DNA from: Chitinophagaceae bacterium UBA1953
GTDB taxonomy: Bacteria; Bacteroidota; Bacteroidia; Chitinophagales; Chitinophagaceae
Direction: 5' to 3'
Assembly (NCBI GenBank): GCA_002336115.1
Contig: DDEN01000041.1
Coordinates: 321,395-385,394, forward strand
Length of the DNA stretch: 64,000 nt
Below the pieces are notes generated by a model. It was not told the origin of the DNA. It worked only from the letters and a program-made list of their open reading frames with translations, and did no database searches. The position numbers and the translations under genes are program-made. This document shows positions 54,763-63,711 of this stretch, in pieces (position 1 is the first letter of the stretch; each line of letters starts with the position of its first letter).

Positions 54763-55551
54763 TTACCTAAAACTACGATTGCCGCCATTTTTCAGAAAAT
54801 CTGAGAGATATTCAGAAGGACTAACCCCGAAAAATTTCTTAAACTCTTTCCCGAAGTATTTGCCATTGCTGAAACCAACTTCCCAAGCCACTTCTGTTAC
54901 AGTAAATTTGTCATGAGTAAGCATAAAAGCAGCCCTTTTTAAGCGGAAATTTTTCAGAAATTCAGCAATGGGAATTTTTACAAGCGCATTAAACTTCCGA
55001 TAAAGCACCGTCTTGCTCATGCCCAATTCCCTTGAAAGATCCTGGATATTAAAACTGGAATTACTGAGATTGGCTTCGATAACAGCCATCAGGTTTTCCA
55101 TAAACTTCCTGTCAATTGTTCCAACTTCCACATCGGAAGGTTCGAGGTATATCTTTTTACTGAATAGCTGCCGGAGTATTTCTTTTGCTTTCAAAAGATT
55201 GCCGATATACTTTAATAAAAGTTGCTCATTAAACGGCTTGGTCAGATATACATCCGCCCCACTATCAAGCCCTTCCAACTGCTGATCTACGGCCACTTTT
55301 GCTGTAAGCATAATCACAGGAATATGGCTGGTCCGCATGTCTGATTTCAGATTTCTGCAAAACTCGTTGCCATCCATTTCGGGCATTGCCACATCTGTCA
55401 CAATCAGATCAGGCAGTAGCGTAGTAGCAATCTCCCACCCTTTCAAACCGTTTTCTGCTTCCAGTACACTATATTCTTCTTCAAGGCATTCCCTGATGAA
55501 CTCCCTTAGATCCTTATGATCCTCTACAATAAGTATTTTTTTATCAGCCAT
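54763..55551 (-). CDS. Response regulator with AraC-type DNA-binding domain
   Basis: A 262-residue regulator with a receiver domain (about 1-120: acidic pair E10/D11, phospho-acceptor D53 in 'VTDVAMPEMDG', T83, K105 in 'LTKPF') and a C-terminal AraC helix-turn-helix pair (about 160-255, 'VTEVAWEVGFSNGKYFGKEFKKFFGVSPSEYL'). I use the ATG at 55551; a TTG six bases earlier is less likely. These two domains normally form the C-terminus of a PUL hybrid sensor (HTCS); here they are a separate gene directly after the kinase. A TAA in frame just upstream shows the split is real. Confidence 0.92.
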   Translation of the reverse strand: MADKKILIVEDHKDLREFIRECLEEEYSVLEAENGLKGWEIATTLLPDLIVTDVAMPEMDGNEFCRNLKSDMRTSHIPVIMLTAKVAVDQQLEGLDSGADVYLTKPFNEQLLLKYIGNLLKAKEILRQLFSKKIYLEPSDVEVGTIDRKFMENLMAVIEANLSNSSFNIQDLSRELGMSKTVLYRKFNALVKIPIAEFLKNFRLKRAAFMLTHDKFTVTEVAWEVGFSNGKYFGKEFKKFFGVSPSEYLSDFLKNGGNRSFR

Positions 55552-55568
55552 TTGCAAAAATTAGTGCG

Positions 55569-58500
55569 CTAATCAACAGACACTGTTGTAATATCTTCTC
55601 CATTAAAATGCTCTTTTCCAAGGAGCAATGTTATTGAAAAACATGTTTCCATTTTGCCGGTTTCAGGATTTATCCCGCTCACGAATTTAAGTTTCCCTTT
55701 ATGCAGTTCAATCAACATTTTTGAAAATGCCAATCCAATACCAGAGCCCATATTCTTAACACTGCCTGTTTCTGCCTGGTAAAATTCGGTAAAAATCTTT
55801 TGCTGACTCGCAAGCGGAATACCGATACCATTATCAAGAACCTTAATATATAGGCTTTCGTTACCATTCTTCTCCAGCGTTAATGAAATCTTTCCTGATT
55901 CGGGAATAAACTTGAATGCATTTGACAACAAGTTTGTAAGTACTATTTCCAGATGATAAGTATCGTACCATGCTAAAATACTTTCGTTTGTAGTATTGAA
56001 TTGGAAGTCCACCGACTTTCTGATTGCCTCTTCATTAAATTTTTCATATACAGATTTTGCTAATGCTACAATGTCGGCCTCTTCAATTTTTAACTGCGTA
56101 TGACCCGCATCTGCTTTTCTGAAATCCATTAAATCGTTCGTCAGTTTCAGCAGTTGCTCGGCATTGACCCTAATCGTATTGAGCATTTTCTCAACCTTTT
56201 CATTTCCCGTAAAGAGTCGCCTCATTCTATCTACTGGCCCTATAATAAGTGTCAGGGGAGTTCTGATTTCATGTGAAATATGAGTAAAGAATTTCATTTT
56301 TGACTGATGTAATTCCTGTTGCTTTAAATACATCATATGCTCATACTCAAACTTCCGTTTTAATGCAATCCGGGAATTAAAAAAAAAGATAATTGCAGCC
56401 GTAATAACAGAAATCAATAATACATACAGTGTATAAGCCCACCATGATTTCCAGAGAGGCGGAAAAATTCTAATTTGAAGAATTGGCTGTGCTGTACTCC
56501 AGATACCGTCATTATTACAGCCTTTTATAAGTAACTTATATTTCCCAGGAGGTAAATTAATAAATGAAGCAGAATGAGCATCAGTATAAATCCAGTCCAT
56601 ATTCACCCCTTCTAACCTGTATGCCGACCTGTTTTTTGCAGGCTTTATAAAATTCATTACAGCATAGTCAATAGTAAGCGTACTCTGATCATACCGCAAA
56701 TCGATGTTGTCTGTTTCATAAATGTTCCTGAACAGTACTTTCGAATTATCATTCGGATTAACCGGATTTTTGTTAATCTGCAGACCGGTTAATATAATTC
56801 GGGGAGAATACTCATTGATCTGAATTTCATCCGGTACAAACTCAATCATACCTTTATAACCACCAAAAAAAACATGCCCTTTTTTGTCTTTATAAGCTGA
56901 TCTGTAGTTGAACACATTTCCGGGTAACCCATCATTGGTATTGTAAGAATAAAACTGTGTTCTTGATATACTGATCCGGCTGATGCCATTACCGGTACTT
57001 ACCCATAAATTGTCATTATTATCTACTACAATACCTACAACCTTATTATCAATGAGCCCATCCTTTACAGTATAAGTACTAAACACTTTTTTTACGGGAT
57101 CGTAACATGAAAGACCCGAATAAGTTCCAAACCAAATCATGCCTTTTTTATCTTCGGCGATACAATTAATAAAATCAGATTGTAACTGGTCCGAATAATT
57201 TTTTTGCCGGAAATTTTCCACACTTACACTATTGCCGACAAACTGTAATAAGCTCAGGCCATGACCCGTTCCTATCCAGACATTCTTTTTTGAATCCTCA
57301 AAAAGGCAGTTAATATTCTTGCTGGAGAGTTGCTTCCCAGGATAAACAACTTCAAATTTTTCTAATTTATTCCTTTTAATGTCATAAATACGAATACCGC
57401 TTTCCTGCGAGCCTATCCATATTCTGTTTTGACTATCCTTAAGGATATCCATTACATTATCCGTTAAATAAACAGCATCGGAATCCTTAGTACTGAACTG
57501 AAACAGTTTTTTACCAGAGTGATCAATAACATCAATGTAACCATCGGTAGTCCCTACCCAAATGCGGTTCTTATTGTCCATTGTCAGCGCTTTCACCAGG
57601 TTGGAACTCAAACTATTCACCAATGTTCCGTTCCTTTTAAACCTTTTGAAAACACCCTTTTGCCTGTCGAAGTAATTCAGGCCTTCAGCTTCAGTGCCAA
57701 TCCATAGATTATTTTTTTCATCACCAATAATGGGCTGAATAACATTGCTGCTAAGCCCGGTTTCGTCGTTTTTGCTTTGATAAATAACAAAGGGAGTTTT
57801 TATCAATTCTGCGTAATTCAATCCACCAAAAAAAGTAGCGATCCACATGATCCCCTGCCGGTCTTCAAAAACATCGTATATGGAATTAAAATTCAGCGTT
57901 TTGCTATCATCCGGTTGCTGAACATAGGTTTCAAAATATTCTGACGACTCATGAAACAGGTTCAAACCTTCGAGTGTACCTATCCACAAAACACCTTGCC
58001 TGTCAACTTTCAGCTTCCGGATAGTATTACTCACTAAACCGTTTTTCTGATTAACCTGATGAGTATAGTGTTTCTCCACATCACCTTTTTCATTCAGCTT
58101 AAACAAACCGTTCCCGTGAGTTCCAACCCAAATTGCTTTGGCTTTATCTTCAGCAATACTCCGGATGGTGATATTTCTTAACGCAACTGAAGCAGAATAG
58201 TTTTTAATCCCGTTTTGCTTTTGCTCAGATAAAAAAACAATTCCATTAGCAGTACCAACCAGTATTAAACCAGAACTACTTTGAAAAACAGAATACACAT
58301 CATTAAATCTTTGATTTTCATTCTTATTACTTAGCTGGACTGGCTGAAAACGAAAATCACTTCCTCGCTCCAGCTTACATAAACCATTGGATGTGCCGAC
58401 CCAGATATTCTCATCACTGTCCATAAACAGCGCTTTAATATCATTGCTGCAAATGCTGTTTATGTCTCTATCTGAATGGTAAAACACCCGAAAAGAATCA

Positions 58501-58850
58501 AGGCGATTATTATAAACATACAATCCGTTTTGAGTACCAATCCATAAGTTTTGTTTTTTATCGGTCAGTAACTGGGCAATTTTTATTCCCGAGCCAATTG
58601 GGTTATTACCATAAAACGATTTATATACTTTTATTCTTTTGCCATCATACCTGTTTAACCCATCCATTGTACCCACCCAAAGAAAACCTTTGTCATCCTG
58701 CGCAAGAGAAAGCACTGACCCGGACGACAATCCATTTTCAACTGTGATATGTTTAAAGTCTAAAGGTACCTGACCATAAATACTGCCATTGCCGGTTGGC
58801 AATAACAACAGTAATATAAATTTTATTATTGCGCCTATACCGTTCTTCAT
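55569..58850 (-). CDS. PUL sensor histidine kinase with periplasmic propeller (HTCS-type, without regulator domain)
   Basis: A 1093-residue sensor. It has a signal/membrane segment (about 1-26), a periplasmic double beta-propeller of about 14 'two-component regulator' repeats (about 30-680, e.g. 'DDKGFLWVGTMDGLNRYDG'), a Y_Y_Y domain (about 700-790), one membrane helix (803-824), and a HisKA domain with H860 in 'HISHEIRTPL'. The ATPase domain has 'LLSNAFKFIP', 'LDNGIGIP' and 'GSGIGLAFSK'. It ends after the ATPase and lacks the receiver/AraC part of classic hybrids. It should bind an oligosaccharide from this locus and activate the adjacent regulator. Confidence 0.95.
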   Translation of the reverse strand: MKNGIGAIIKFILLLLLPTGNGSIYGQVPLDFKHITVENGLSSGSVLSLAQDDKGFLWVGTMDGLNRYDGKRIKVYKSFYGNNPIGSGIKIAQLLTDKKQNLWIGTQNGLYVYNNRLDSFRVFYHSDRDINSICSNDIKALFMDSDENIWVGTSNGLCKLERGSDFRFQPVQLSNKNENQRFNDVYSVFQSSSGLILVGTANGIVFLSEQKQNGIKNYSASVALRNITIRSIAEDKAKAIWVGTHGNGLFKLNEKGDVEKHYTHQVNQKNGLVSNTIRKLKVDRQGVLWIGTLEGLNLFHESSEYFETYVQQPDDSKTLNFNSIYDVFEDRQGIMWIATFFGGLNYAELIKTPFVIYQSKNDETGLSSNVIQPIIGDEKNNLWIGTEAEGLNYFDRQKGVFKRFKRNGTLVNSLSSNLVKALTMDNKNRIWVGTTDGYIDVIDHSGKKLFQFSTKDSDAVYLTDNVMDILKDSQNRIWIGSQESGIRIYDIKRNKLEKFEVVYPGKQLSSKNINCLFEDSKKNVWIGTGHGLSLLQFVGNSVSVENFRQKNYSDQLQSDFINCIAEDKKGMIWFGTYSGLSCYDPVKKVFSTYTVKDGLIDNKVVGIVVDNNDNLWVSTGNGISRISISRTQFYSYNTNDGLPGNVFNYRSAYKDKKGHVFFGGYKGMIEFVPDEIQINEYSPRIILTGLQINKNPVNPNDNSKVLFRNIYETDNIDLRYDQSTLTIDYAVMNFIKPAKNRSAYRLEGVNMDWIYTDAHSASFINLPPGKYKLLIKGCNNDGIWSTAQPILQIRIFPPLWKSWWAYTLYVLLISVITAAIIFFFNSRIALKRKFEYEHMMYLKQQELHQSKMKFFTHISHEIRTPLTLIIGPVDRMRRLFTGNEKVEKMLNTIRVNAEQLLKLTNDLMDFRKADAGHTQLKIEEADIVALAKSVYEKFNEEAIRKSVDFQFNTTNESILAWYDTYHLEIVLTNLLSNAFKFIPESGKISLTLEKNGNESLYIKVLDNGIGIPLASQQKIFTEFYQAETGSVKNMGSGIGLAFSKMLIELHKGKLKFVSGINPETGKMETCFSITLLLGKEHFNGEDITTVSVD

Positions 58851-58887
58851 TAACCAACTATTTCATTTTTTTGAACAGGGAGGAAAA

Positions 58888-58895
58888 CAAATATA
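58888..58895 (-). promoter_or_regulatory. Candidate -7 element for the sensor kinase gene
   Basis: TATATTTG on the minus strand fits TAnnTTTG and lies 37 bases before the kinase ATG; a GGAGG (CCTCC on the plus strand is absent) is not seen near the start. The -33 position is T-rich without a clear TTTG. The rest of the 305-base stretch 58851-59155 has no convincing gene. Confidence 0.45.
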
Positions 58896-59155
58896 GCTTA
58901 AAAAAAATGGAGCTTTGTTTAGCATTAATGCTAACTATAAAATAATCGAAACATGTTCAAAATCAGTATTAATACTCTCAATGCTTTTTAATTTGAAGAA
59001 AGAAGGAAAAGAAACGCTCAAAATGAGAATTTTATCCAAACGCTTATGAATGGATATGAAGATCATAAAAAGCTGATAATTGGCATTACACAACTAAAAC
59101 ATTACCCATATCTTCAGTAATAAAGCAAATACTTTATCTGGTCATTGGTTCATTA

Positions 59156-59885
59156 CTATACTTTACCAGCAAGCCTTTTCAGTGTCGCCTTCACGCTTTT
59201 TTCATTTAGCTTATCATTTGCTTTTTGTATAGCACTATTACCTAATTCTAAATAACGCCTGAACGACTTGTCATCTTTATGCCCAGAAATTTTCTTCACT
59301 TCCATTTCAGACATACCAAGGATCAAAGCGTTCGTAATAAACATCTTTCTATCGATACAACTACTCAATACTTCATTTAATGGCATATTAATGTGCAACG
59401 ACCCCTTTTCTTCGCTCTATAATGGAACTGTTCTGGTTAAACCAACTTCTGTCACCATCTCTTTCAGCAAAGCATTAAATCTTTGTTCTTCAAATTTTGG
59501 GAGCGAATACCCTTTTTTCATACTTCTTTAAAATCTGCAGCGCATAATACGTTATTGGCAAAACAATAGAGTTAACTGTTTTGGACTAAAACTCATTAAG
59601 TCTGATACACGCTGTCCAGTCGGTGACATGAATACAAATAAATCTCTGACTTATGAAAGTGTATTTGATTTATATTTATGTTTAGCCAGCTTCATTCCCC
59701 TGTTCAAATAATCTGACAATTCTGAAAGTAAGACTGTCTCCGTTTTAATAATATTATCATTACCAAAACACAAATCAAGAGCAAGTTCTGTAAGTGGCTT
59801 TGCTCTTCGTTTTCTATTATCCCAAAACTTGGGAGCATTACTCGATTCTCTTTTACTGGCACTGCTAACAAAAGCGGTATAGCTT
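59156..59885 (-). pseudogene. Decayed tyrosine recombinase (island integrase)
   Basis: Minus-strand remnants of a phage-integrase-type recombinase. Reading 59885 downwards, 'VRDLFVFMSPTGQRVSDL' carries the first catalytic Arg after a TAA stop. A frameshift near 59530-59570 follows ('YYALQILKKYE' appears in another frame). Then 'SLPKFEEQRFNALLKEMV' leads into a TAG stop near 59418. The last open part (59156-59398) reads 'SSCIDRKMFITNALILGMSEMEVKKISGHKDD' and 'RRYLEL'. The second Arg, the GH motif and the final Tyr survive, but the His of the usual S-S-H is Cys. At least two stops and a frameshift make it non-functional. The 5' boundary is approximate. Confidence 0.85.
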
Positions 59886-60118
59886 TGCTTAAATAACTTC
59901 CGTAAAATTTATTGTTCTTTGATTTCAATATAAGAAGGTTGTGCTCAGCGATTGAACCTCTCAGGCAAAAATTAATCTTAATTATATGTTTCAAAATTAT
60001 TGCGGGGTACAGAAAAGGATACACAATTGGAAACTATTATAATTAATAACAACTTTACCCAGCAAAGATTTCGAGACAATAGAAATTAATAAGAATAAGC
60101 AAAAATCCGAAAACTTAG

Positions 60119-60217
60119 CTGACGAGGCTACTACACTTTTTTACAACAACAATAGATTAATTATTCCTGTCAATCCCTTTCCGCAGGAGATACAAATAGC
60201 AATATGCTTTTAAAGAA
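60119..60217 (+). repeat. Right direct repeat (putative attR or second attL)
   Basis: Ninety-nine bases nearly identical to 33975-34074, starting with the same last 12 bases of tRNA-Arg (CTGACGAGGCTA) but with no tRNA before it. The flank beyond, to about 60303, keeps patchy similarity to the left flank. It lies about 230 bases beyond the recombinase remnant. The bases from 60218 to 60356 show no gene. Confidence 0.92.
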
Positions 60218-60356
60218 GTTCTACGTGTCACGTTAAAACCGCCGGGTCAAATTAAGGAAACTATTTCCCAAACAAGATAAGAATAGATAAATTTTACAGG
60301 CATGCAAACAAGAAACCTGATTTCAGTAAAAAACGAGTTGCAGATTAAATCTCTTT

Positions 60357-61991
60357 TTATTCATTCTTTGCAGGAGAATCATATAGTGTAACTTTTTGAA
60401 TCTGCCAGTTACCGGCATCAATTCTTACATGCCTGCCCTGATGGTCTTCATCTCCATTCATCCGCTTTATAAATTTTTCTTTCCCTTCTTTGATTTCAAT
60501 TTCATCAACCTTTAGCAGGTTGGTTACAAAATTCCTGTCGTTGTTTTCAAACGTTACAACTGCACCTGTTCCTGCTATAATAAACTCTTTTTCCGAAAGC
60601 TGAATAATTATTACTCCTGCAGAAGGCCATACTGAATCTTTTGCATTTGCATTCCAGCCCATTGAATATTCATGACTTATTTTCACTTTATAATTTCTCA
60701 TCTGCACTTCCTGTACACCATCTTTTTTATCAATCAGAAATCCATCATAGTTCAGCCATGTCCTGCTTAGAATTAAATCTGAAAGCTGGTTAATCAACGC
60801 ATAGCTGTTACTAAGTTCATCTTTTGCTTTTCCTTTTGCATTTTCAATCGAAAAGGGTGAAAAACCAATTGCGTGATAGTGACCAAGAATAAACAATGCT
60901 TTAGCAGAGCAGGATTCTTCAAAACGCATTTCCGGCACAAATAAAGCATTACTGTTTCTTACATACAAATCACACCAGTACTTTGTATCAGGATTGTAAA
61001 AATCGGGAGAAAGCATATCAATGGAAGATGCTGCTGCCTGCCATATATTCATAATGTGCGGTAAAGGACCTGCACTTGGATATTCACCAGGCTTTCTTCC
61101 GGGTCGTGGCAAGGCTGCATTTACGTACATGGGCAGATTGTATTCCTTCTTTCCTGCTGCTGCAACTTCATTGGTATATTTTGCATAATACCATGCCTGG
61201 AAAATTTCTTCTGTGTAACTATCATTGCCAAATAATTCAGTCCATGTTCCTTTTGTTTTACTTCCCTGCTTTGTCCATTTATCTTTTAGCTCAGGAACAA
61301 GTGCCTGCTGATTATTCAACAGATAAGCAGACAGTTCTTTTGGCACCTGGCTGTTATAAAAACCGTTGGCTGTTTTAGAAATTTCCCTTGCTGTTGTAAG
61401 CATGCCAATTTCATTTTCAACCTGCACCATGATGACAGTATGCTCTTCAGCATCTGCTTCTTTAATGTGCTTCATCAAAGCAGCAAACGCTTTTTTATCG
61501 GCTTCGAGGGTTTCTTTACCGAACACTGAAAAAATTTCATGGCTTCTTCCTGTGCTGTCGTATGTTCTCGGGAAACGTTTCGAGTTTGTTTTCATCCAAA
61601 CAGGAGTGTAACAGCTCATACTGTTTTTCCATGTGCCAAACCAGAGAAAAACGAGTTTTAAATTATTCTTCCTGGCTTCAGAAATCATTCCGTCAACCAA
61701 TGAAAAATCAAACTTGTTTTCTTCCGGTTCAAGAAACTCCCAATAAACAGGAGCAAGAACCGTATTGAGGTTCATCGATTTCAGGTAAGGGAAAAAGGGT
61801 CTTAAATAATCTATACTTGAAGCACTGGAATTTCCTAACTCTCCTCCAAGTATTAAAAAAGGGTTTTGATGAACAAATAACTGAAGGTCTCCGTTCTTCT
61901 TTTCCAAATGAGGTAAGTTATTACCCTGTGAAAAAGAAGAATTAAGATTTAATAATGTACATAAACAAATGATTATAATTTTTTTCATCAT
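60357..61991 (-). CDS. GH35-type beta-galactosidase with DUF5597 domain
   Basis: A 544-residue secreted enzyme with a signal peptide (about 1-22). The TIM barrel (about 30-370) has the clan-A pair: acid/base E194 in 'QVENEIGML' and nucleophile candidate E354 in 'FVPEMRFEES'. 'TVLAPVYWEFLEPEENKFDFS' near 77-97 is typical of GH35. The C-terminal 150 residues form a DUF5597 beta domain ('AGTGAVVTFEN'). Proteins of this architecture occur in glucuronoarabinoxylan loci, which agrees with the GH10 gene just upstream. ATGs at 61991 and 61988 are both possible. Confidence 0.85.
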   Translation of the reverse strand: MMKKIIIICLCTLLNLNSSFSQGNNLPHLEKKNGDLQLFVHQNPFLILGGELGNSSASSIDYLRPFFPYLKSMNLNTVLAPVYWEFLEPEENKFDFSLVDGMISEARKNNLKLVFLWFGTWKNSMSCYTPVWMKTNSKRFPRTYDSTGRSHEIFSVFGKETLEADKKAFAALMKHIKEADAEEHTVIMVQVENEIGMLTTAREISKTANGFYNSQVPKELSAYLLNNQQALVPELKDKWTKQGSKTKGTWTELFGNDSYTEEIFQAWYYAKYTNEVAAAGKKEYNLPMYVNAALPRPGRKPGEYPSAGPLPHIMNIWQAAASSIDMLSPDFYNPDTKYWCDLYVRNSNALFVPEMRFEESCSAKALFILGHYHAIGFSPFSIENAKGKAKDELSNSYALINQLSDLILSRTWLNYDGFLIDKKDGVQEVQMRNYKVKISHEYSMGWNANAKDSVWPSAGVIIIQLSEKEFIIAGTGAVVTFENNDRNFVTNLLKVDEIEIKEGKEKFIKRMNGDEDHQGRHVRIDAGNWQIQKVTLYDSPAKNE

Positions 61992-62033
61992 AATTATTTA
62001 ATCCAGATCAAAACCCCTTCTTCTTAAGAAAAT

Positions 62034-63683
62034 TTATTTACCCTGTAACGCTTTTGACACAGCCGAATAAGCAGGCTTTTTGGCAAAATTCTTATCCCAC
62101 AATACCGGCAATTGAGATGATCTCCAACTATCAGGGTCATCAACTCCCCAAAACGTAATGCCATAACGCTGTGCAACAGGAACATTTTTAAAATAAGAAT
62201 TAATGATGTACTGATACATTGCTGCCTGATAACCTAACATTAACGGATCGGCAATGGTGGCATCTGTAGCCGATGCTTTAATCGTAACATCCAGTTCAGA
62301 TATTCTTATCTGTAAACCAGTTGCAGCCAGTTGCTGGAACATATAATCGATTCCTGTATAGGAGGTAGTAAGCGCATCGCAGTGCATTTGTGTACCTATG
62401 CCATCTACCTGCCCACCATTGGCCTTGATATAACTTACTAAAGCCACTAAAGAATCGGTCTTCGCTTTGCTTGATTCAAGATTGTAATCGTTAATAAACA
62501 GCTTTGCATTAGCATCTGCCTGATGTGCATATTTAAAAGCATTAACAATTCCGTTTTTGCCCATATAATCGGCCCAGAAGAAATAATCCGTACGACCACT
62601 TGGTACAGTTGTATTACTGCTTGTACGTATAGTACCGTTTTCTGCCAACACTTCATTGGCCACATCCCATGCGATTACCTTACCGGCGTAGTGTGTAACA
62701 ATACCAGGAGCAGTAGATGTACCTACAATCCATAATTTCATGAGTGAATCTACCCGTGCAGCAGTTGCGGGTCCGCTAGCAGCAGCTTGGGCTGCATCAT
62801 AGTCTGCTTTTTTCATGAATATAACATCGTCTATCCATGTTGATGAAGCAATCAATCCGCAATCAAAAGTCAGGTGTACACTGGTATTACTTCCTGTGTT
62901 AAAAATTTTAGATAATGAGGTCCAGCTTGTCCCTACAGCTAAATTGCCTGAATAACCGCCAACGTTTCCATAAGAAGACGTTTGTAATTGTAATTGAATA
63001 GTACCACTCGCATCACTGCCTTTTACGTAAGCAATAACAATATAATCGGTACCAGCATCAACCGCTACATTGGCACTAACACACTGAGCGCTATAATTTG
63101 CAGATTGTTTTACAGGCAAATTCAATTTCAGGCTGCGTTTACCCGTCCTTACATTAGCAGCAGTTTCATCAATGGATCGTGTGATGCCTCCGTTATAAGA
63201 GTTCCAATCCGGGTATGGATCGTTTGCTCTATCTTCAAATCCGGAGTTAGGAAGAACACTTGTCAACACCGCACTACCATTACCTGCAATACTTTTAAGA
63301 TATGTAGCATTCTGCTGTTGATGCCACATCAAAGTATGTCCAAATACTTTTATTCCTGCTGCATTGGCCTGGCTGTACAAAGCATCTGCCTTAGTAAAAT
63401 TCATTGTGCCATCATTCTGCACAATGGAACCATGTTTCATTTCATTGCCTGGAGTAATAACCGACCCTTCCTTAACAATAACAGGAAAATATTTTGCAAA
63501 ACCCGCATCGCCCTGATAAGCCGCAAAACCAATGGCCACACTACCTGCTACAGATTTTAATGTACCGGAAGTATCATTGAAACTACCGGTATTCAGTATC
63601 CCTATACCTTTCATTTTGCTACAAGAATTTAATATGCCCGTAGCCAACAGTACAAGTATCAGATATTTAAATTGATTATTCAT
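62034..63683 (-). CDS. GH10 endo-1,4-beta-xylanase with inserted carbohydrate-binding domain
   Basis: A 549-residue lipoprotein (lipobox ending 'ILNSC', Cys21) that cleaves the xylan backbone. The GH10 barrel is interrupted after 'FGHTLMWHQQQNATYL' (about residue 120) by a beta-sandwich of about 150 residues ('VLPNSGFEDRANDPYPDW' to 'STWIDDVIF') resembling CBM4/9-type modules. The barrel then resumes. The acid/base is E344 in 'AWDVANEVL' and the nucleophile E463 in 'IRISELDVT'. This inserted-module layout is known in xylan PULs of Bacteroidetes. It is transcribed after a SusD gene. Confidence 0.93.
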   Translation of the reverse strand: MNNQFKYLILVLLATGILNSCSKMKGIGILNTGSFNDTSGTLKSVAGSVAIGFAAYQGDAGFAKYFPVIVKEGSVITPGNEMKHGSIVQNDGTMNFTKADALYSQANAAGIKVFGHTLMWHQQQNATYLKSIAGNGSAVLTSVLPNSGFEDRANDPYPDWNSYNGGITRSIDETAANVRTGKRSLKLNLPVKQSANYSAQCVSANVAVDAGTDYIVIAYVKGSDASGTIQLQLQTSSYGNVGGYSGNLAVGTSWTSLSKIFNTGSNTSVHLTFDCGLIASSTWIDDVIFMKKADYDAAQAAASGPATAARVDSLMKLWIVGTSTAPGIVTHYAGKVIAWDVANEVLAENGTIRTSSNTTVPSGRTDYFFWADYMGKNGIVNAFKYAHQADANAKLFINDYNLESSKAKTDSLVALVSYIKANGGQVDGIGTQMHCDALTTSYTGIDYMFQQLAATGLQIRISELDVTIKASATDATIADPLMLGYQAAMYQYIINSYFKNVPVAQRYGITFWGVDDPDSWRSSQLPVLWDKNFAKKPAYSAVSKALQGK

Positions 63684-63711
63684 ATCTTAAAAATTTTAAT
63701 TCTTAATTAAA

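Larger units (their letters stand above)
33975..60217. mobile_element. Integrated genomic island carrying a polysaccharide utilization locus
   Basis: A 26-kb segment is bounded by same-orientation repeats that contain the 3' end of tRNA-Arg. It has a decayed tyrosine recombinase just inside the right repeat. The interior is one uronide-glycan PUL, almost entirely on the minus strand, plus one small plus-strand gene beside the left end. Site-specific integration of islands at tRNA 3' ends, leaving such repeats, is established. No conjugation or replication genes are visible, so it is an immobilised or cargo-only element. Whether the right repeat is attR or the attL of a second tandem element is discussed in the findings. 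Confidence 0.8.

Noticed and set aside
55551..55575. Frameshift or sequencing error splitting a hybrid HTCS gene
   Set aside because: The kinase ends with TAG, the regulator frame has its own TAA just upstream, and the regulator has a good ATG. One indel would not join them.
59704..60024. An open frame of 106 codons on the minus strand near the right end of the island
   Set aside because: Its translation is hydrophobic and composition-odd. A different frame of the same DNA reads a more gene-like sequence continuous with the recombinase remnant, so it is a shadow of decayed coding DNA.
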